DNA from: an uncultured Muribaculaceae bacterium | GTDB lineage: Bacteria > Bacteroidota > Bacteroidia > Bacteroidales > Muribaculaceae | DNA length: 64,000 nt | Reading direction: 5' to 3' | Assembly (NCBI GenBank): GCA_910577465.1 | Contig: CAJTMM010000010.1 | Location: 4,518-68,517, forward strand | Shown: piece by piece, positions 7,203 through 16,500 of the stretch | How the letters are laid out: each line of letters opens with the position of its first letter | Position numbering within the stretch: position 1 is the first letter of the stretch | Notes under the pieces: generated by a model | Databases searched by the model: none | Told to the model about the DNA's origin: nothing | Seen by the model: the letters and a program-made list of their open reading frames with translations, nothing else | Made by a program: the position numbers and the translations under genes

Positions 7203-9290
7203 ATGAAAAAAGTTATTGTAAGTGTGCTATTGGCGTGCGCGTGTAGCCTTGGCGTGAGAGCGCAGATAGGGCAGGTGGAAATGCCCGATTCATTGGTCAG
7301 GGAACTTGAAGAGGTGGTGGTGAATGCCAATCGCAGTGTGACGCGTCTGGAGGGGACGTCGTTGGTGTCGACCATTGCCGGAACGAGTCTTGAAAATGTG
7401 GGCAATGCCGTGGATGTGTTGCGGCAGTTGCCGATGATTTCGGTGCGTGACAATGCTGTGGAGATTGCAGGAAAGGGTGCGCCCGAGATATTCATAGATG
7501 GTAGACCGATGCGGGACGATAGGGAGTTGCAGTCGCTTCAATCGGACAATATAAGACGGGTGGAGCTTGTGCTCGCCCCGGGTGCTCAATATGATAGCAG
7601 TACGCGTGCGGTGTTGAAAATATTCACGCGCCGGAAGTTTGTGCGAGGATTGAGTGTGCGCGATGAGGTGAATGCTGATTGGCGCAGGCGTACGAGTGTA
7701 AATGATGTGCTGGATATGAGTTGGCACGGCAGCAAACTTGAACTATTCGCTACCGGAGCGTATGCCCATAACAACAGCCTGATAAAAGGCTCGACCGTGA
7801 ACCGGTGGGAGTATCAGGGTAAACAGATGACGGTGGGGTCGACGCAGCGCAATAATTATCCGGTGAATATAGGACAAGGGAAGGTGGGATTCAATTATGT
7901 GTCGGGTGAGCATTCGTTTGGCGGTTATTACCGTTACCTGTCGGAGCATGCCGATTATTCAAATCATGGCAGCGAATGGGTGGATGGCGAGGAGCCTGTG
8001 GCACGGAATATAGATTGGGAGATAGTGGGGCGGTCGCATCTTGCATCGGTGTATTATGACTGCCGATTGAGCAAGAGGGATGTGCACCTGCATTTTGACG
8101 GTACGTTCCGTCGCTCTGACTCCGATAACCACAGCCTTACGTCCTATCCCGACGGTATGTTGTCGGATGTGGGGTCGGTGCAGGATAAGCGGTCATGGCT
8201 CTATGCAGGTAAGTTCTATGCCGAACTGCCGCTGTGGAGAGGTGTGCTCACTGCCGGTACGCAGGATTCATATACGAGTACCTCGCTCGGATATGTGATG
8301 GAGAATGAAGAGGTGGGGAGTTATATCCCCTCATCGCATTCCGATGCCGCCCAAACATCGGTGGCTGCGTTTGCGTCGTGGAGCAGAGTGCTGGGGAAAT
8401 GGAATGTCACTGCCGGTGTGAGATGGGAGTATGTGGATTACCGGTATACACTCAATGGCAAGCGGGATGATGAGATAAGCCGCCGTGACCATCTGGTGAC
8501 GCCTGATGTGGCTATAGGGTATTCGCCGGTGGATGACGTGGAGATGACGTTGAGTTACAAGGTGAGTACCGTGCGTCCGCCATACGCCCAGCTTACGAGC
8601 GGGTTGACTTATGTGGGGCGTCATGAGATAGAGGGTGGCAATCCGGCATTGCGCGACGAGCGGATGCATGATGTGCAGCTGTTCGGTCGCTGGCGTGACT
8701 TTATGGTTCAGGCTGATTATGTGCGCAGTATCGACACGTATGCGTTTGTGAAGCGTCCGTACGATGCTCCTACGCCGCAACTGCTCATGCAGCCGGTGAA
8801 TGTGGATGTGAGCGGGCTGTATGCGTATCTGATATGGAGCCGACAGGTTAAGCGGTGGACACCTAATGTGACTGTGGGGTGCAACGCCCAATGGCTTGAA
8901 CTGGGTGGTGAGCGGTATAATCGTCCGATGTGGACTTACAGTTTCCGCAATACACTGGAGTTGCCGCACGGATGGACCATCACCGCCGATGTATCGGGTA
9001 GAAGCGGCGGTGATATGCAAACCAACCGGTTCGCATCGTCGTGGTTCGGTATGAATGCGGGTGTGCGTAAGAGATTCCTGAACAAAGCACTTACGCTGAA
9101 ACTGGATGTGACCGATATCTTCAACACGGAGTGTAACGATTGGTCGATGCATACATATAATGTGGATATGAGGAAAACGCAAAGTTACGACCGGCGAGGT
9201 ATATCATTGAGCGTTGCATATCAGTTCCAACCTAAAAAATCGCGTTACAAAGGCGGGGTGGCGTCCCAGTCGGAACTTAACCGCATGTGA
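7203..9290 (+). CDS. Outer membrane beta-barrel family protein (TonB-receptor-like)
   Basis: 695 aa. A signal peptide runs to about residue 20 (ends VRAQ). A plug-like domain follows: EEVVVNANRSV, then QLPMISV, IFIDGRPM and NIRRVELVLAPGAQYD, the pattern of OMP_b-brl_3-type proteins. The remaining ~500 residues alternate as barrel strands rich in Trp and Tyr. There is no N-terminal carboxypeptidase-like domain and no SusD partner, so it is not a standard SusC. The cargo is unknown; small peptide, metal or protein uptake are possible. It has its own promoter and lies downstream of the membrane-tethered regulator. Confidence 0.85.
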   Translation: MKKVIVSVLLACACSLGVRAQIGQVEMPDSLVRELEEVVVNANRSVTRLEGTSLVSTIAGTSLENVGNAVDVLRQLPMISVRDNAVEIAGKGAPEIFIDGRPMRDDRELQSLQSDNIRRVELVLAPGAQYDSSTRAVLKIFTRRKFVRGLSVRDEVNADWRRRTSVNDVLDMSWHGSKLELFATGAYAHNNSLIKGSTVNRWEYQGKQMTVGSTQRNNYPVNIGQGKVGFNYVSGEHSFGGYYRYLSEHADYSNHGSEWVDGEEPVARNIDWEIVGRSHLASVYYDCRLSKRDVHLHFDGTFRRSDSDNHSLTSYPDGMLSDVGSVQDKRSWLYAGKFYAELPLWRGVLTAGTQDSYTSTSLGYVMENEEVGSYIPSSHSDAAQTSVAAFASWSRVLGKWNVTAGVRWEYVDYRYTLNGKRDDEISRRDHLVTPDVAIGYSPVDDVEMTLSYKVSTVRPPYAQLTSGLTYVGRHEIEGGNPALRDERMHDVQLFGRWRDFMVQADYVRSIDTYAFVKRPYDAPTPQLLMQPVNVDVSGLYAYLIWSRQVKRWTPNVTVGCNAQWLELGGERYNRPMWTYSFRNTLELPHGWTITADVSGRSGGDMQTNRFASSWFGMNAGVRKRFLNKALTLKLDVTDIFNTECNDWSMHTYNVDMRKTQSYDRRGISLSVAYQFQPKKSRYKGGVASQSELNRM

Positions 9291-9356
9291 GTTCCAGCGG
9301 ATGCGTCGGCGATGCGGATTTTTGCGCCAGTGATGCGGGATTGTCGGAAAAATTAG

Positions 9357-9364
9357 TATTTTTG
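9357..9364 (+). promoter_or_regulatory. -7 box ahead of the small ORF / dxs operon
   Basis: TATTTTTG matches TAnnTTTG, 32 bases before the ATG at 9397. No matching TTTG is found 19-21 bases upstream. It is the best promoter candidate for the 9397-14345 gene set. Confidence 0.45.
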
Positions 9365-9396
9365 TGGATGAATTATGAAACGCTTGAATTGAAGTG

Positions 9397-9570
9397 ATGG
9401 ATAAGGCTACCATGTTCCGTTTTTGCTGCATAGTGCTGCTTTGGCTTGCATTGTGCTATATCATGGTGGTAAGCCAGCCGTTTACACTCAAGGTGCCGTT
9501 CATAATCATAGCATCGGGCATAGTGGTGTTCGTGCCTCTTTATAAAAAACATATAAAGAAAAAGAAATGA
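9397..9570 (+). CDS. Small two-helix membrane protein translationally coupled to dxs
   Basis: 57 aa, starting MDKATMFRFCCIVLLWLALC and ending in a lysine-rich tail (YKKHIKKKK). Two hydrophobic segments (about 7-25 and 33-48) are separated by a short polar turn, and the basic tail predicts a cytoplasmic C-terminus. The stop codon overlaps the dxs ATG as ATGA (9567-9570), a typical translational coupling arrangement. Codon use and base composition fit the neighbours. I do not recognise a family. The coupling and the -7 box 32 bases upstream support a real gene. A role linked to isoprenoid synthesis or to the Trk potassium system is speculation. Confidence 0.7.
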   Translation: MDKATMFRFCCIVLLWLALCYIMVVSQPFTLKVPFIIIASGIVVFVPLYKKHIKKKK

Positions 9571-11525
9571 CTGCTACCATCGCTGTTCCTACCGATAATT
9601 CCGTACGGGAGGTGGATTCCGACCGTTATCCGTTGCTGGCGCATATATCCGCTCCAGATGATTTGCGCAAACTCGCCCCTGACCAGTTGCCGGCGGTGTG
9701 CAGCGAAATACGTGATTTCCTTATAAATTCCTTGAGTACCAATCCGGGGCATTTCGCCTCAAGTATGGGCGCTGTGGAGCTTACCGTGGCGTTGCATTAT
9801 GTGTTTGATACTCCGTACGACCGTATAGTGTGGGATGTGGGGCATCAGGCTTATGGGCACAAGTTGCTCACGGGCCGTGCCAACAGGTTCCATACCAACA
9901 GGAAATTGGGCGGTTTGAGCGGGTTTCCGAATCCGGATGAGAGTGAGTATGATACGTTCACTGCCGGTCATGCGTCGAATTCGATATCGGCGGCATTGGG
10001 CATGTCGGTGGCTGCCGCGTTGGGCGGAGATGATCCACGCAGGCATGTGGTGGCGGTGATAGGCGACGCATCGATAAGCGGCGGATTGGCATTCGAGGGG
10101 CTGAATAATGCCGCTAATGCCAAGAATAACCTGCTTATAATATTGAACGACAATGATATGTCGATAGACCGCAATGTGGGTTCATTGAATTCATATTTGG
10201 CTCACCTCACTGCGTCGAAGGGTTACAACACGTTCCGCTTCAGGCTGTACAAACTGCTCAAGAAGCTGGGGCTGTTCAACGATAAGAATCGCGGCAGGGT
10301 GTTGCGGTTCAACAATAGCTTGAAATCATTCTTTACTAAAGAACAGAATATATTCGAGGGGCTTAACATACGGTATTTCGGACCGTTTGACGGTCATGAC
10401 CTGCCACGTATAATACGTGTGCTCCACGACATAAAGGATATGAACGGTCCGCGCATACTGCATTTGCGTACCGTGAAAGGCCGAGGGTTCAAGCCCGCCG
10501 AGGAGAATCCCGCCCAGTGGCATGCTCCGGGTAAGTTTGATCCGCAAAGCGGGGCTATAATCACAGATGGACAGGTACACAAGCCTGCCAAATATCAGGA
10601 TGTGTTCGGCGAGACTCTTGTGGAACTCGCCGGTGCCAACCCCAAGATAGTAGCTATCACTGCTGCAATGCTCTCCGGCACTTCCGTGAGCAAGATGCAG
10701 GCTGCGTATCCCGACCGCACGTTTGACGTGGGTATATCGGAGGGACATGCGGTGACATTTGCCGGTGGTCTTGCCAAGGATGGGATGCGTCCGTTCGTTG
10801 CCATATACTCGTCATTTCTTCAGCGTGCCTACGACCATATCATCCACGATGTGGCTTTACAGGGGCTTCCGGTAGTGTTCTGTATAGACCGTGCCGGACT
10901 GGTGGGCGAGGATGGCGCCACGCATCATGGAGTGTTTGACTTCAATTATCTTACCGGTATTCCAGGAATGATAGTGGCATCGCCACGTGATGAGCGTCAT
11001 CTGCGTTGCCTGATGTACACAGCGCAATCGTCGTCGGTAAACGTGCCGATGGCTATACGTTATCCTCGTGGAAGCGGCAAAGAGATAGACTGGCGCTGCC
11101 CCATGCATGAACTGCCTATAGGTAAGGGTGAGAAACTCTGTGACGGCATGGATGTGACACTGCTGTCCGTAGGACCTCTTGCTTCGGAGGCTGTTAAGGC
11201 TATAGAACAAGCCAAGGCTGATGGAATCAGTGTGGCGCACTATGATATGATGTTCCTGAAACCGATGGATACCGAAATATTGCGTGAGGTTGCCGAGAAA
11301 GGAGCCCCGATAGTGACGGTAGAGGATGCGTCGGTGAAAGGCGGATTGGGTTCGGCGGTGATAGAATGGCTGTCGGACAACGGTTGCACGCTTCCGGTGA
11401 CCCGTATAGGTGTGCCGGATAAGTTTGTGCCCCAGGGTTCGGTGCCGGAGCTCTATGCATTGTGCGGAATGGACAGCGAAGCCATATACCGCGCTATAGT
11501 TAATGCTAAAAATTCAAGCAAATGA
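9567..11525 (+). CDS. dxs: 1-deoxy-D-xylulose-5-phosphate synthase
   Basis: 652 aa. This is the first enzyme of the MEP isoprenoid pathway: pyruvate plus glyceraldehyde-3-phosphate to DXP, thiamine-diphosphate dependent, cytoplasmic. Visible motifs are the N-terminal ASSMGAVELTVALHYVFDTP, WDVGHQAYGHKLLTGR, and the ThDP motif GDASISGGLAFEGLNNA ending near residue 190. The transketolase central domain has FDVGISEGHAVTFAGGLA, and the C-terminal domain starts near 520. It overlaps the small membrane ORF upstream (ATGA) and trkA downstream (ATGA at 11522-11525), so all are one operon. Confidence 0.97.
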   Translation: MTATIAVPTDNSVREVDSDRYPLLAHISAPDDLRKLAPDQLPAVCSEIRDFLINSLSTNPGHFASSMGAVELTVALHYVFDTPYDRIVWDVGHQAYGHKLLTGRANRFHTNRKLGGLSGFPNPDESEYDTFTAGHASNSISAALGMSVAAALGGDDPRRHVVAVIGDASISGGLAFEGLNNAANAKNNLLIILNDNDMSIDRNVGSLNSYLAHLTASKGYNTFRFRLYKLLKKLGLFNDKNRGRVLRFNNSLKSFFTKEQNIFEGLNIRYFGPFDGHDLPRIIRVLHDIKDMNGPRILHLRTVKGRGFKPAEENPAQWHAPGKFDPQSGAIITDGQVHKPAKYQDVFGETLVELAGANPKIVAITAAMLSGTSVSKMQAAYPDRTFDVGISEGHAVTFAGGLAKDGMRPFVAIYSSFLQRAYDHIIHDVALQGLPVVFCIDRAGLVGEDGATHHGVFDFNYLTGIPGMIVASPRDERHLRCLMYTAQSSSVNVPMAIRYPRGSGKEIDWRCPMHELPIGKGEKLCDGMDVTLLSVGPLASEAVKAIEQAKADGISVAHYDMMFLKPMDTEILREVAEKGAPIVTVEDASVKGGLGSAVIEWLSDNGCTLPVTRIGVPDKFVPQGSVPELYALCGMDSEAIYRAIVNAKNSSK

Positions 11526-12856
11526 AGATTGTGATAGCCGGTGCCGGAGAGGTGGGTACCCACCTTGCCAAGCTTCTCTCACAGGAGAATCAGGATATTA
11601 CGCTTATAGATACCAATTTGGAACGGTTGGCGGCAATAGACGCCACATGTAATCTGCTCACATACCGCGGTTCGCCGATATCATTCAATGTGCAACGTGA
11701 CGCGGGAGTGGAACGCTGTGACCTGTTCATAGCCGTGACACCTGAAGAAACGTCGAATGTGCTTGCATGTTCGATAGCCAAGAGTATAGGTGCGCGCAAG
11801 ACAGTGGCTCGTATCGATAATTACGAGTTCATGCAGCAAAGCCACTGCGAGTTTTTTACACGCCATGGCATAAATGCCATGATCTACCCGGAATATCTTG
11901 CGGCACGTGAGATATTGAAGTCGCTGGAGCGTAACTGGGTGCGCAACTGGTTTGAACTGCACGACGGAGAACTGATAGTGGTGGGTGTGAAGATACGTGA
12001 CAACGCCAGGCTTGCAGGAATGCAGTTGAAGCAGTTGTCGGTGGACGCACATTATTTCCATGTGTCTGCCATAAAGCGCAATCACGAAACTATAATACCG
12101 CGCGGCGATGAATATATACATGCCAACGATATAATATATTTTACAACCACAAAGGACCATGTGGATGAGTTGCGCGAGATATGCGGCAAGGTAAAGAATG
12201 ATATACGCAAGGTGCTGATAATGGGCGGAAGCCGTATAGCCGTGCGCCTTATAGCGATAGCGGGTGACAAGTATAAGTTCCGCATTATAGAGCAAAACCG
12301 CAACAGGTGTACGGAACTGTCGGAGCGCTGTCCGGACAGTATGGTGATACATGGCGACGCACGCGATATAGATACCTTGCGAGAGGAGGGTATCGAGGAG
12401 ATGGATGCGTTCATAGCATTGACCGACAGTTCGGAGACTAATATCCTGACCTCGCTCACCGCCAAGGAATATGGTGTGAGCAAGACTATAGCCGAGGTGG
12501 AGAATATACAGTTTATCTCCGAAGCTGAGAGTCTCAATATCGGTACTATAATCAATAAGAAACTGCTTGCGTCAAGCAAGATATTCCAGATGCTTCTGGA
12601 TGCCGATGCCGACAGCTCGAAATTCATGGCACTCGCCGATGCCGATGTGGCTGAGATAGAGGTGCGTCCGAAATCAAAAGTGACCAAAGGACCTGTGAAA
12701 GGGTTGAATCTCTCGCATGACATGACCATAGCCGGGTTGATACGCGACGGTAAGGGTATGTTGGTGGGCGGTAATACCGTGATACAGCCCGGAGACCATG
12801 TGGTGGTATTCTGTCTAAGCGGTGCTATCCATAAGATAGAGCGATTGTTTAATTGA
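11522..12856 (+). CDS. trkA: Trk potassium uptake regulatory subunit TrkA
   Basis: 444 aa, a double-length TrkA with two RCK_N (Rossmann) and two RCK_C domains. The first dinucleotide-binding loop is GAGEVGTHLAK (residues 6-16). The second half begins near 230 with IMGGSRIAVRL. The final ~80 residues form the second RCK_C. It is a cytoplasmic ring that binds NAD(H)/ATP and gates the TrkH channel. Its ATG overlaps the dxs stop as ATGA, and trkH follows after 16 bases. Confidence 0.95.
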   Translation: MKIVIAGAGEVGTHLAKLLSQENQDITLIDTNLERLAAIDATCNLLTYRGSPISFNVQRDAGVERCDLFIAVTPEETSNVLACSIAKSIGARKTVARIDNYEFMQQSHCEFFTRHGINAMIYPEYLAAREILKSLERNWVRNWFELHDGELIVVGVKIRDNARLAGMQLKQLSVDAHYFHVSAIKRNHETIIPRGDEYIHANDIIYFTTTKDHVDELREICGKVKNDIRKVLIMGGSRIAVRLIAIAGDKYKFRIIEQNRNRCTELSERCPDSMVIHGDARDIDTLREEGIEEMDAFIALTDSSETNILTSLTAKEYGVSKTIAEVENIQFISEAESLNIGTIINKKLLASSKIFQMLLDADADSSKFMALADADVAEIEVRPKSKVTKGPVKGLNLSHDMTIAGLIRDGKGMLVGGNTVIQPGDHVVVFCLSGAIHKIERLFN

Positions 12857-12872
12857 TATCAGCCTGTGAGTT

Positions 12873-14345
12873 ATGGCAAAAACGTTGCGTCACATTAACT
12901 ACAGCATGATAATGCGTGTGATAGGCTGGCTTCTGATGATAGAAACCGCGTTCATGCTGCTTCCGTTCATTACCGCTTTGGTGTATGGCGAGACAGATGC
13001 AAAGGCATTTGCCATAAGTGCCGCCATAACATTGACCGCCGGAGTATTGCTGACGTTCGGACTGCGACCGTCGCGTACGGATATGGGAAAGCATGAGGGA
13101 TTTCTGCTCACTGCCATGGTGTGGGTGGTGTTTTCGATGTTCGGGATGTTGCCATTCCTGCTCGGGTCGCATGTGGTGAGCGTGAGCGATGCGTTTTTTG
13201 AGGCTATGTCGGGATTTACCACTACGGGATGTTCAGTACTCCCATCGGTGGAGTCGTTTTCACATAGTATCAACATGTGGCGTAGCCTTATGCAATGGAT
13301 AGGCGGTATGGGTATAATAATATTCACTCTCGCCGTGATACCGATGCTGAACCATTCCGGCGGTATGCAGATGTTCAATGCCGAGGTTACGGGCATAACG
13401 CATGAGAAATTGCGCCCCCGTGTGAGCCAGACTGCCAAAAGCCTGTGGGGTATATATTTTCTTTTGACCGCGGTACTCATAGTCCTGCTGTGGATAGGTC
13501 CGATGTCGTTTTTCGATAGTGTGTGCCATGCGTTCTCGGCAATGTCGACCGGAGGGTTCTCGACACGTGACGATAGTCTCGCCCACTGGAACTCCACTTA
13601 CGTGACTGTGGTGGTGATGATATTCATGTTCCTGGGAGGCACCAGTTTCTCGCTGATATTCCGTGCGCTTCACGGGGATGTACGTCCATTGTGGCGCAAT
13701 GATGTGTTCCGTGCCTATCTCTACATAGTGGGGGTGTTTTTTGTGATGTTTGTGGTAAACATCATATTGCGCGGGCAGGTCACTGACTGGAAGTCGGTAA
13801 CGATTTATCCGCTATTCCAAATAATATCGACCATAACATCGACCGGGCTTGGGGTGTGTGATTTTGAGTCGTGGGGCTCGTTTGTCATAGCGCTGATGTT
13901 TGTGCTGATGTTTTCGGGGGCGTGTGCCGGGTCCACGAGCGGCGGCGCCAAGATAGACCGCATACTGTTCCTGATAAAAAACACACGTAATGAGCTGTAC
14001 CGGTGCGTGCATCCAAATGCGGTGACCAATGTGAGAGTCAACGGAAAGGTGATACCGGCAGATATAGTGTCGAAAGTGATAGCTTTCCTGTGTATCTATG
14101 TGATGGTAATATTAGTGGGCGGTATCGTGCTTACGGCTATAGGATTGCCGCTGATAGATGCTTTCTTCTCGGCGTTCTCGTGTGTGAGCAATACCGGCTT
14201 CGGTGCCGGTGTGACCGGTTATGGAGGGAGCTTTGACCTTGTACCGGATGTGGGTAAGTGGGTGCTGTCCCTGCTCATGCTCATAGGACGTCTGGAACTG
14301 TTCACAGTCCTGATATTGTTTACTCCCGGATTCTGGCGTAAGTGA
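12873..14345 (+). CDS. trkH: Trk potassium uptake channel subunit TrkH
   Basis: 490 aa, an inner membrane protein with about 10-12 hydrophobic segments. It carries the four pore-loop repeats of the SKT superfamily; examples are SGFTTTGCSVL near residue 113, AMSTGGFST near 223, TSTGLGVCDF near 320 and SNTGFGAGV near 438. Each has the conserved filter Gly. It imports potassium under control of TrkA, encoded directly upstream. It ends only 11 bases before the convergent SDR gene. Confidence 0.95.
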   Translation: MAKTLRHINYSMIMRVIGWLLMIETAFMLLPFITALVYGETDAKAFAISAAITLTAGVLLTFGLRPSRTDMGKHEGFLLTAMVWVVFSMFGMLPFLLGSHVVSVSDAFFEAMSGFTTTGCSVLPSVESFSHSINMWRSLMQWIGGMGIIIFTLAVIPMLNHSGGMQMFNAEVTGITHEKLRPRVSQTAKSLWGIYFLLTAVLIVLLWIGPMSFFDSVCHAFSAMSTGGFSTRDDSLAHWNSTYVTVVVMIFMFLGGTSFSLIFRALHGDVRPLWRNDVFRAYLYIVGVFFVMFVVNIILRGQVTDWKSVTIYPLFQIISTITSTGLGVCDFESWGSFVIALMFVLMFSGACAGSTSGGAKIDRILFLIKNTRNELYRCVHPNAVTNVRVNGKVIPADIVSKVIAFLCIYVMVILVGGIVLTAIGLPLIDAFFSAFSCVSNTGFGAGVTGYGGSFDLVPDVGKWVLSLLMLIGRLELFTVLILFTPGFWRK

Positions 14346-14356
14346 CGGCTGGCGAG

Positions 14357-15154
14357 TCAGTCGAGCGACTGTACCCCCCCGCCGTTAACAAATAGAGTCT
14401 GTCCGGTAATCCATGCGGATGCTGGTGATGCGAAGAAGAGTATTGCCCGGGCTATGTCGGAAACTTCCCCGAGACGCTTGATGGGCGTGCGGCTCAACAT
14501 GTGCCGTTCAATATCGGGAGTAAGGACTGAGGCGAGTGCATGTGTGCGGGTGGCTCCCGGTCCCACGCAATTGATGCGTATGCCCATGGGGCCAAAATCG
14601 TAGGCGAGATTTGACGACAGGTGGTTGAGTGCGGCTTTAGATGAGCCGTAGATACTCATGTCGGGGTCGTTGTTGATACTGCTGGTGGATGTGATGTTGA
14701 TGATACTGCCGTAGCCCGATTCTGCCATTATGGGTGCTGTGAGTTGGCATAACCGCCAAGGTGCGAAGAGATTGATGTTGTAGATGCGTTCGATGTAAGC
14801 ACGGTCTATTTTGAATGGATTCTCCTTACCGCCACCACCTAATCCCACGTTGTTGACCAAGATATTGATGGTGCCGAATTTTTGACGGGTCTGTTCCACA
14901 AGCCTGACCAAATCGGAATCGGATGACACATCGCATTGCATGGCGATGGCGTTGCCGCCGTTGGCGGTGATGACGTTGGCTACATTCTCGGCTTTCTCCA
15001 TGGTAAGATTGCTCACCACTACAGATGCTCCGGCGGCTGCAAGTATCTCGCAGGCTCCGCGTCCGATGCCGTCGCCACCGCCTGTGACTATGGCAACCTT
15101 GCCGGTAAGGTCGAATATCCTGTTGATGTCTATCGGTTGTGTCATATAGTTCAT
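14357..15154 (-). CDS. hdhA: SDR dehydrogenase closely resembling 7alpha-hydroxysteroid dehydrogenase
   Basis: 265 aa from ATG 15154 (a second ATG at 15145 gives 262 aa). It is a classical SDR: cofactor motif TGGGDGIG (residues 24-31), NNVG near 101 and the catalytic triad Ser156, Tyr169 (YGSSK) and Lys173. From memory of the E. coli HdhA sequence, the C-terminal third matches closely in pattern (LTPDIERHMLSRTPIKRLGE, ITGQTLFVNGGGVQ). HdhA oxidises the 7alpha-hydroxyl of primary bile acids to 7-oxo. The symbol is tentative, because SDR substrates are hard to predict. It is a single gene, convergent with trkH and divergent from the recombinase gene. Confidence 0.7.
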   Translation of the reverse strand: MNYMTQPIDINRIFDLTGKVAIVTGGGDGIGRGACEILAAAGASVVVSNLTMEKAENVANVITANGGNAIAMQCDVSSDSDLVRLVEQTRQKFGTINILVNNVGLGGGGKENPFKIDRAYIERIYNINLFAPWRLCQLTAPIMAESGYGSIINITSTSSINNDPDMSIYGSSKAALNHLSSNLAYDFGPMGIRINCVGPGATRTHALASVLTPDIERHMLSRTPIKRLGEVSDIARAILFFASPASAWITGQTLFVNGGGVQSLD

Positions 15155-15273
15155 AAGCTGTAAGATATGACTATAACGGTATGTTTTGCCATGAAGTTCG
15201 GTATGTGGGTGTAGGACAAAAAAGTGCCGTGATATTTACCGATGTTGCTATGCGTTGTAGTATATTGGGATTA

Positions 15274-15285
15274 AAAAACGTTTTT
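15274..15285. repeat. 12-bp palindrome before the recombinase start
   Basis: AAAAACGTTTTT, a perfect palindrome ending 4 bases ahead of the recombinase ATG at 15290. It could be an autoregulatory site or a recombination half-site. No second copy was found nearby, so its meaning is open. Confidence 0.35.
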
Positions 15286-15289
15286 AGCA

Positions 15290-16492
15290 ATGGCTTCAAT
15301 TAAGGTAAAATTTCAGCGTTCAGGTGGTTTGGAAGGCAGGGGTCGGATATGTTATCAGGTCAGGCATGAACGGGTGTCGCGTATAGTGGCAACCCAGTAT
15401 GAGTTAGGTGCGGAGATGTGGGATGATAAAAGAGGTAGTGTTTCGTGCGGGCTGTATTTCGGATTATTGCCTATGCGGCATCTTATATCCTGTGATGTGG
15501 AGCGTCTTGCCGGGATAATACGCAGAGAGGAGGAGAAGGGCGGATGCTATACGGTGGATGATGTGGTATCGGAATATAACCGCTATCTGCGCGATTATTC
15601 GTTGGGTGGGTTCATGGACATGCTTATAGAACGGTTTAAACGCAACGGGCGTATGCGTACTTCAGAGACATACGCGGCAGCCAGGAACAGTTTCACCCGA
15701 TTCTATGGTTCGCAATCCGTGATGCTTGATGCTCTGACTCCGGAACTGGTGGAGGGATATGAGGCGTATCTGCGTTGCCGTGGAGTGGTGTCGAATACGG
15801 TATCGTTCTATATGCGCATACTCCGGGCTGTGTACAATAGGGCAGTGGATGAGGGTGTGGTGAGCCAGCGTTATCCGTTCAGGCATGTATATACGGGTGT
15901 GGATAAGACAACAAAACGTGCCATACCGCTCGCTACGATAAAGCGTATCCGTTCGCTGAAACTTCCGGCGCGAATATCGTCGGAGGGTTTTGCACGCGAT
16001 ATGTTTATGCTGAGTTTCTATCTTCGGGGAATGGCATTTGTGGATATGGCGTTTTTGCGTAAGTCGGATCTGCATGGCGGATATATCACTTACCGCCGAC
16101 GTAAAACAGGACAATTGCTCACAATCAAATGGACAGATGAGATGCAGGCGATAATAGACAGGTATCCACCTAATCCCACGCAATATCTCTTGCCTATAAT
16201 ACGCAGCATAGGTGTGCAGGAGCGGTGCGCGTACCGATATATGAGTTACAATGTGAACCGTATGCTCAAGAGAGTTGCCGAGATGGCTGATGTGACTATC
16301 TCCCTGACTATGTATGTGGCTCGTCATAGTTGGGCTTCGGTGGCACGCGCGAGCGGTATACCGCTTAGTGTGATAAGCGAAGGTATGGGGCATGATTCGG
16401 AGACAACGACACAAATATATCTGGCGTCGCTCGATACATCGGCTGTGGATAGGGCTAATTCCGTGATTATAGCCGCGCTGGATGAAGAATGA
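15290..16492 (+). CDS. Tyrosine site-specific recombinase, Bacteroidetes Tsr type
   Basis: 400 aa. It has an N-terminal arm-type domain (1-100), a SAM-like core-binding domain (about 104-200) and a catalytic domain. The catalytic set is Arg246, Lys272, Tyr342-x2-Arg345 (MYVARHSWAS; the usual His of HxxR is Tyr, common in Bacteroidetes relatives), His368 (GMGHDS) and nucleophile Tyr377 (TTQIYLASL). The pattern from SVISEGMGHDSETTTQIYLASLD onward is typical of Bacteroides recombinases, including those that invert phase-variable promoters. No att repeats, tRNA target or invertible segment is visible next to it. The stop is followed by a strong hairpin. Confidence 0.9.
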   Translation: MASIKVKFQRSGGLEGRGRICYQVRHERVSRIVATQYELGAEMWDDKRGSVSCGLYFGLLPMRHLISCDVERLAGIIRREEEKGGCYTVDDVVSEYNRYLRDYSLGGFMDMLIERFKRNGRMRTSETYAAARNSFTRFYGSQSVMLDALTPELVEGYEAYLRCRGVVSNTVSFYMRILRAVYNRAVDEGVVSQRYPFRHVYTGVDKTTKRAIPLATIKRIRSLKLPARISSEGFARDMFMLSFYLRGMAFVDMAFLRKSDLHGGYITYRRRKTGQLLTIKWTDEMQAIIDRYPPNPTQYLLPIIRSIGVQERCAYRYMSYNVNRMLKRVAEMADVTISLTMYVARHSWASVARASGIPLSVISEGMGHDSETTTQIYLASLDTSAVDRANSVIIAALDEE

Positions 16493-16500
16493 GAAATAAT

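Noticed and set aside
8331..9182. 283-codon minus-strand frame inside the outer membrane barrel gene
   Set aside because: Antisense to a clear barrel gene; His/Arg/Ile-rich translation without recognisable features.
12899..13597. 232-codon minus-strand frame inside trkH
   Set aside because: Antisense shadow of a membrane protein gene; no start context or domain.
15155..15289. Possible invertible promoter beside the recombinase
   Set aside because: No pair of inverted repeats flanks this segment; only a short palindrome is present.
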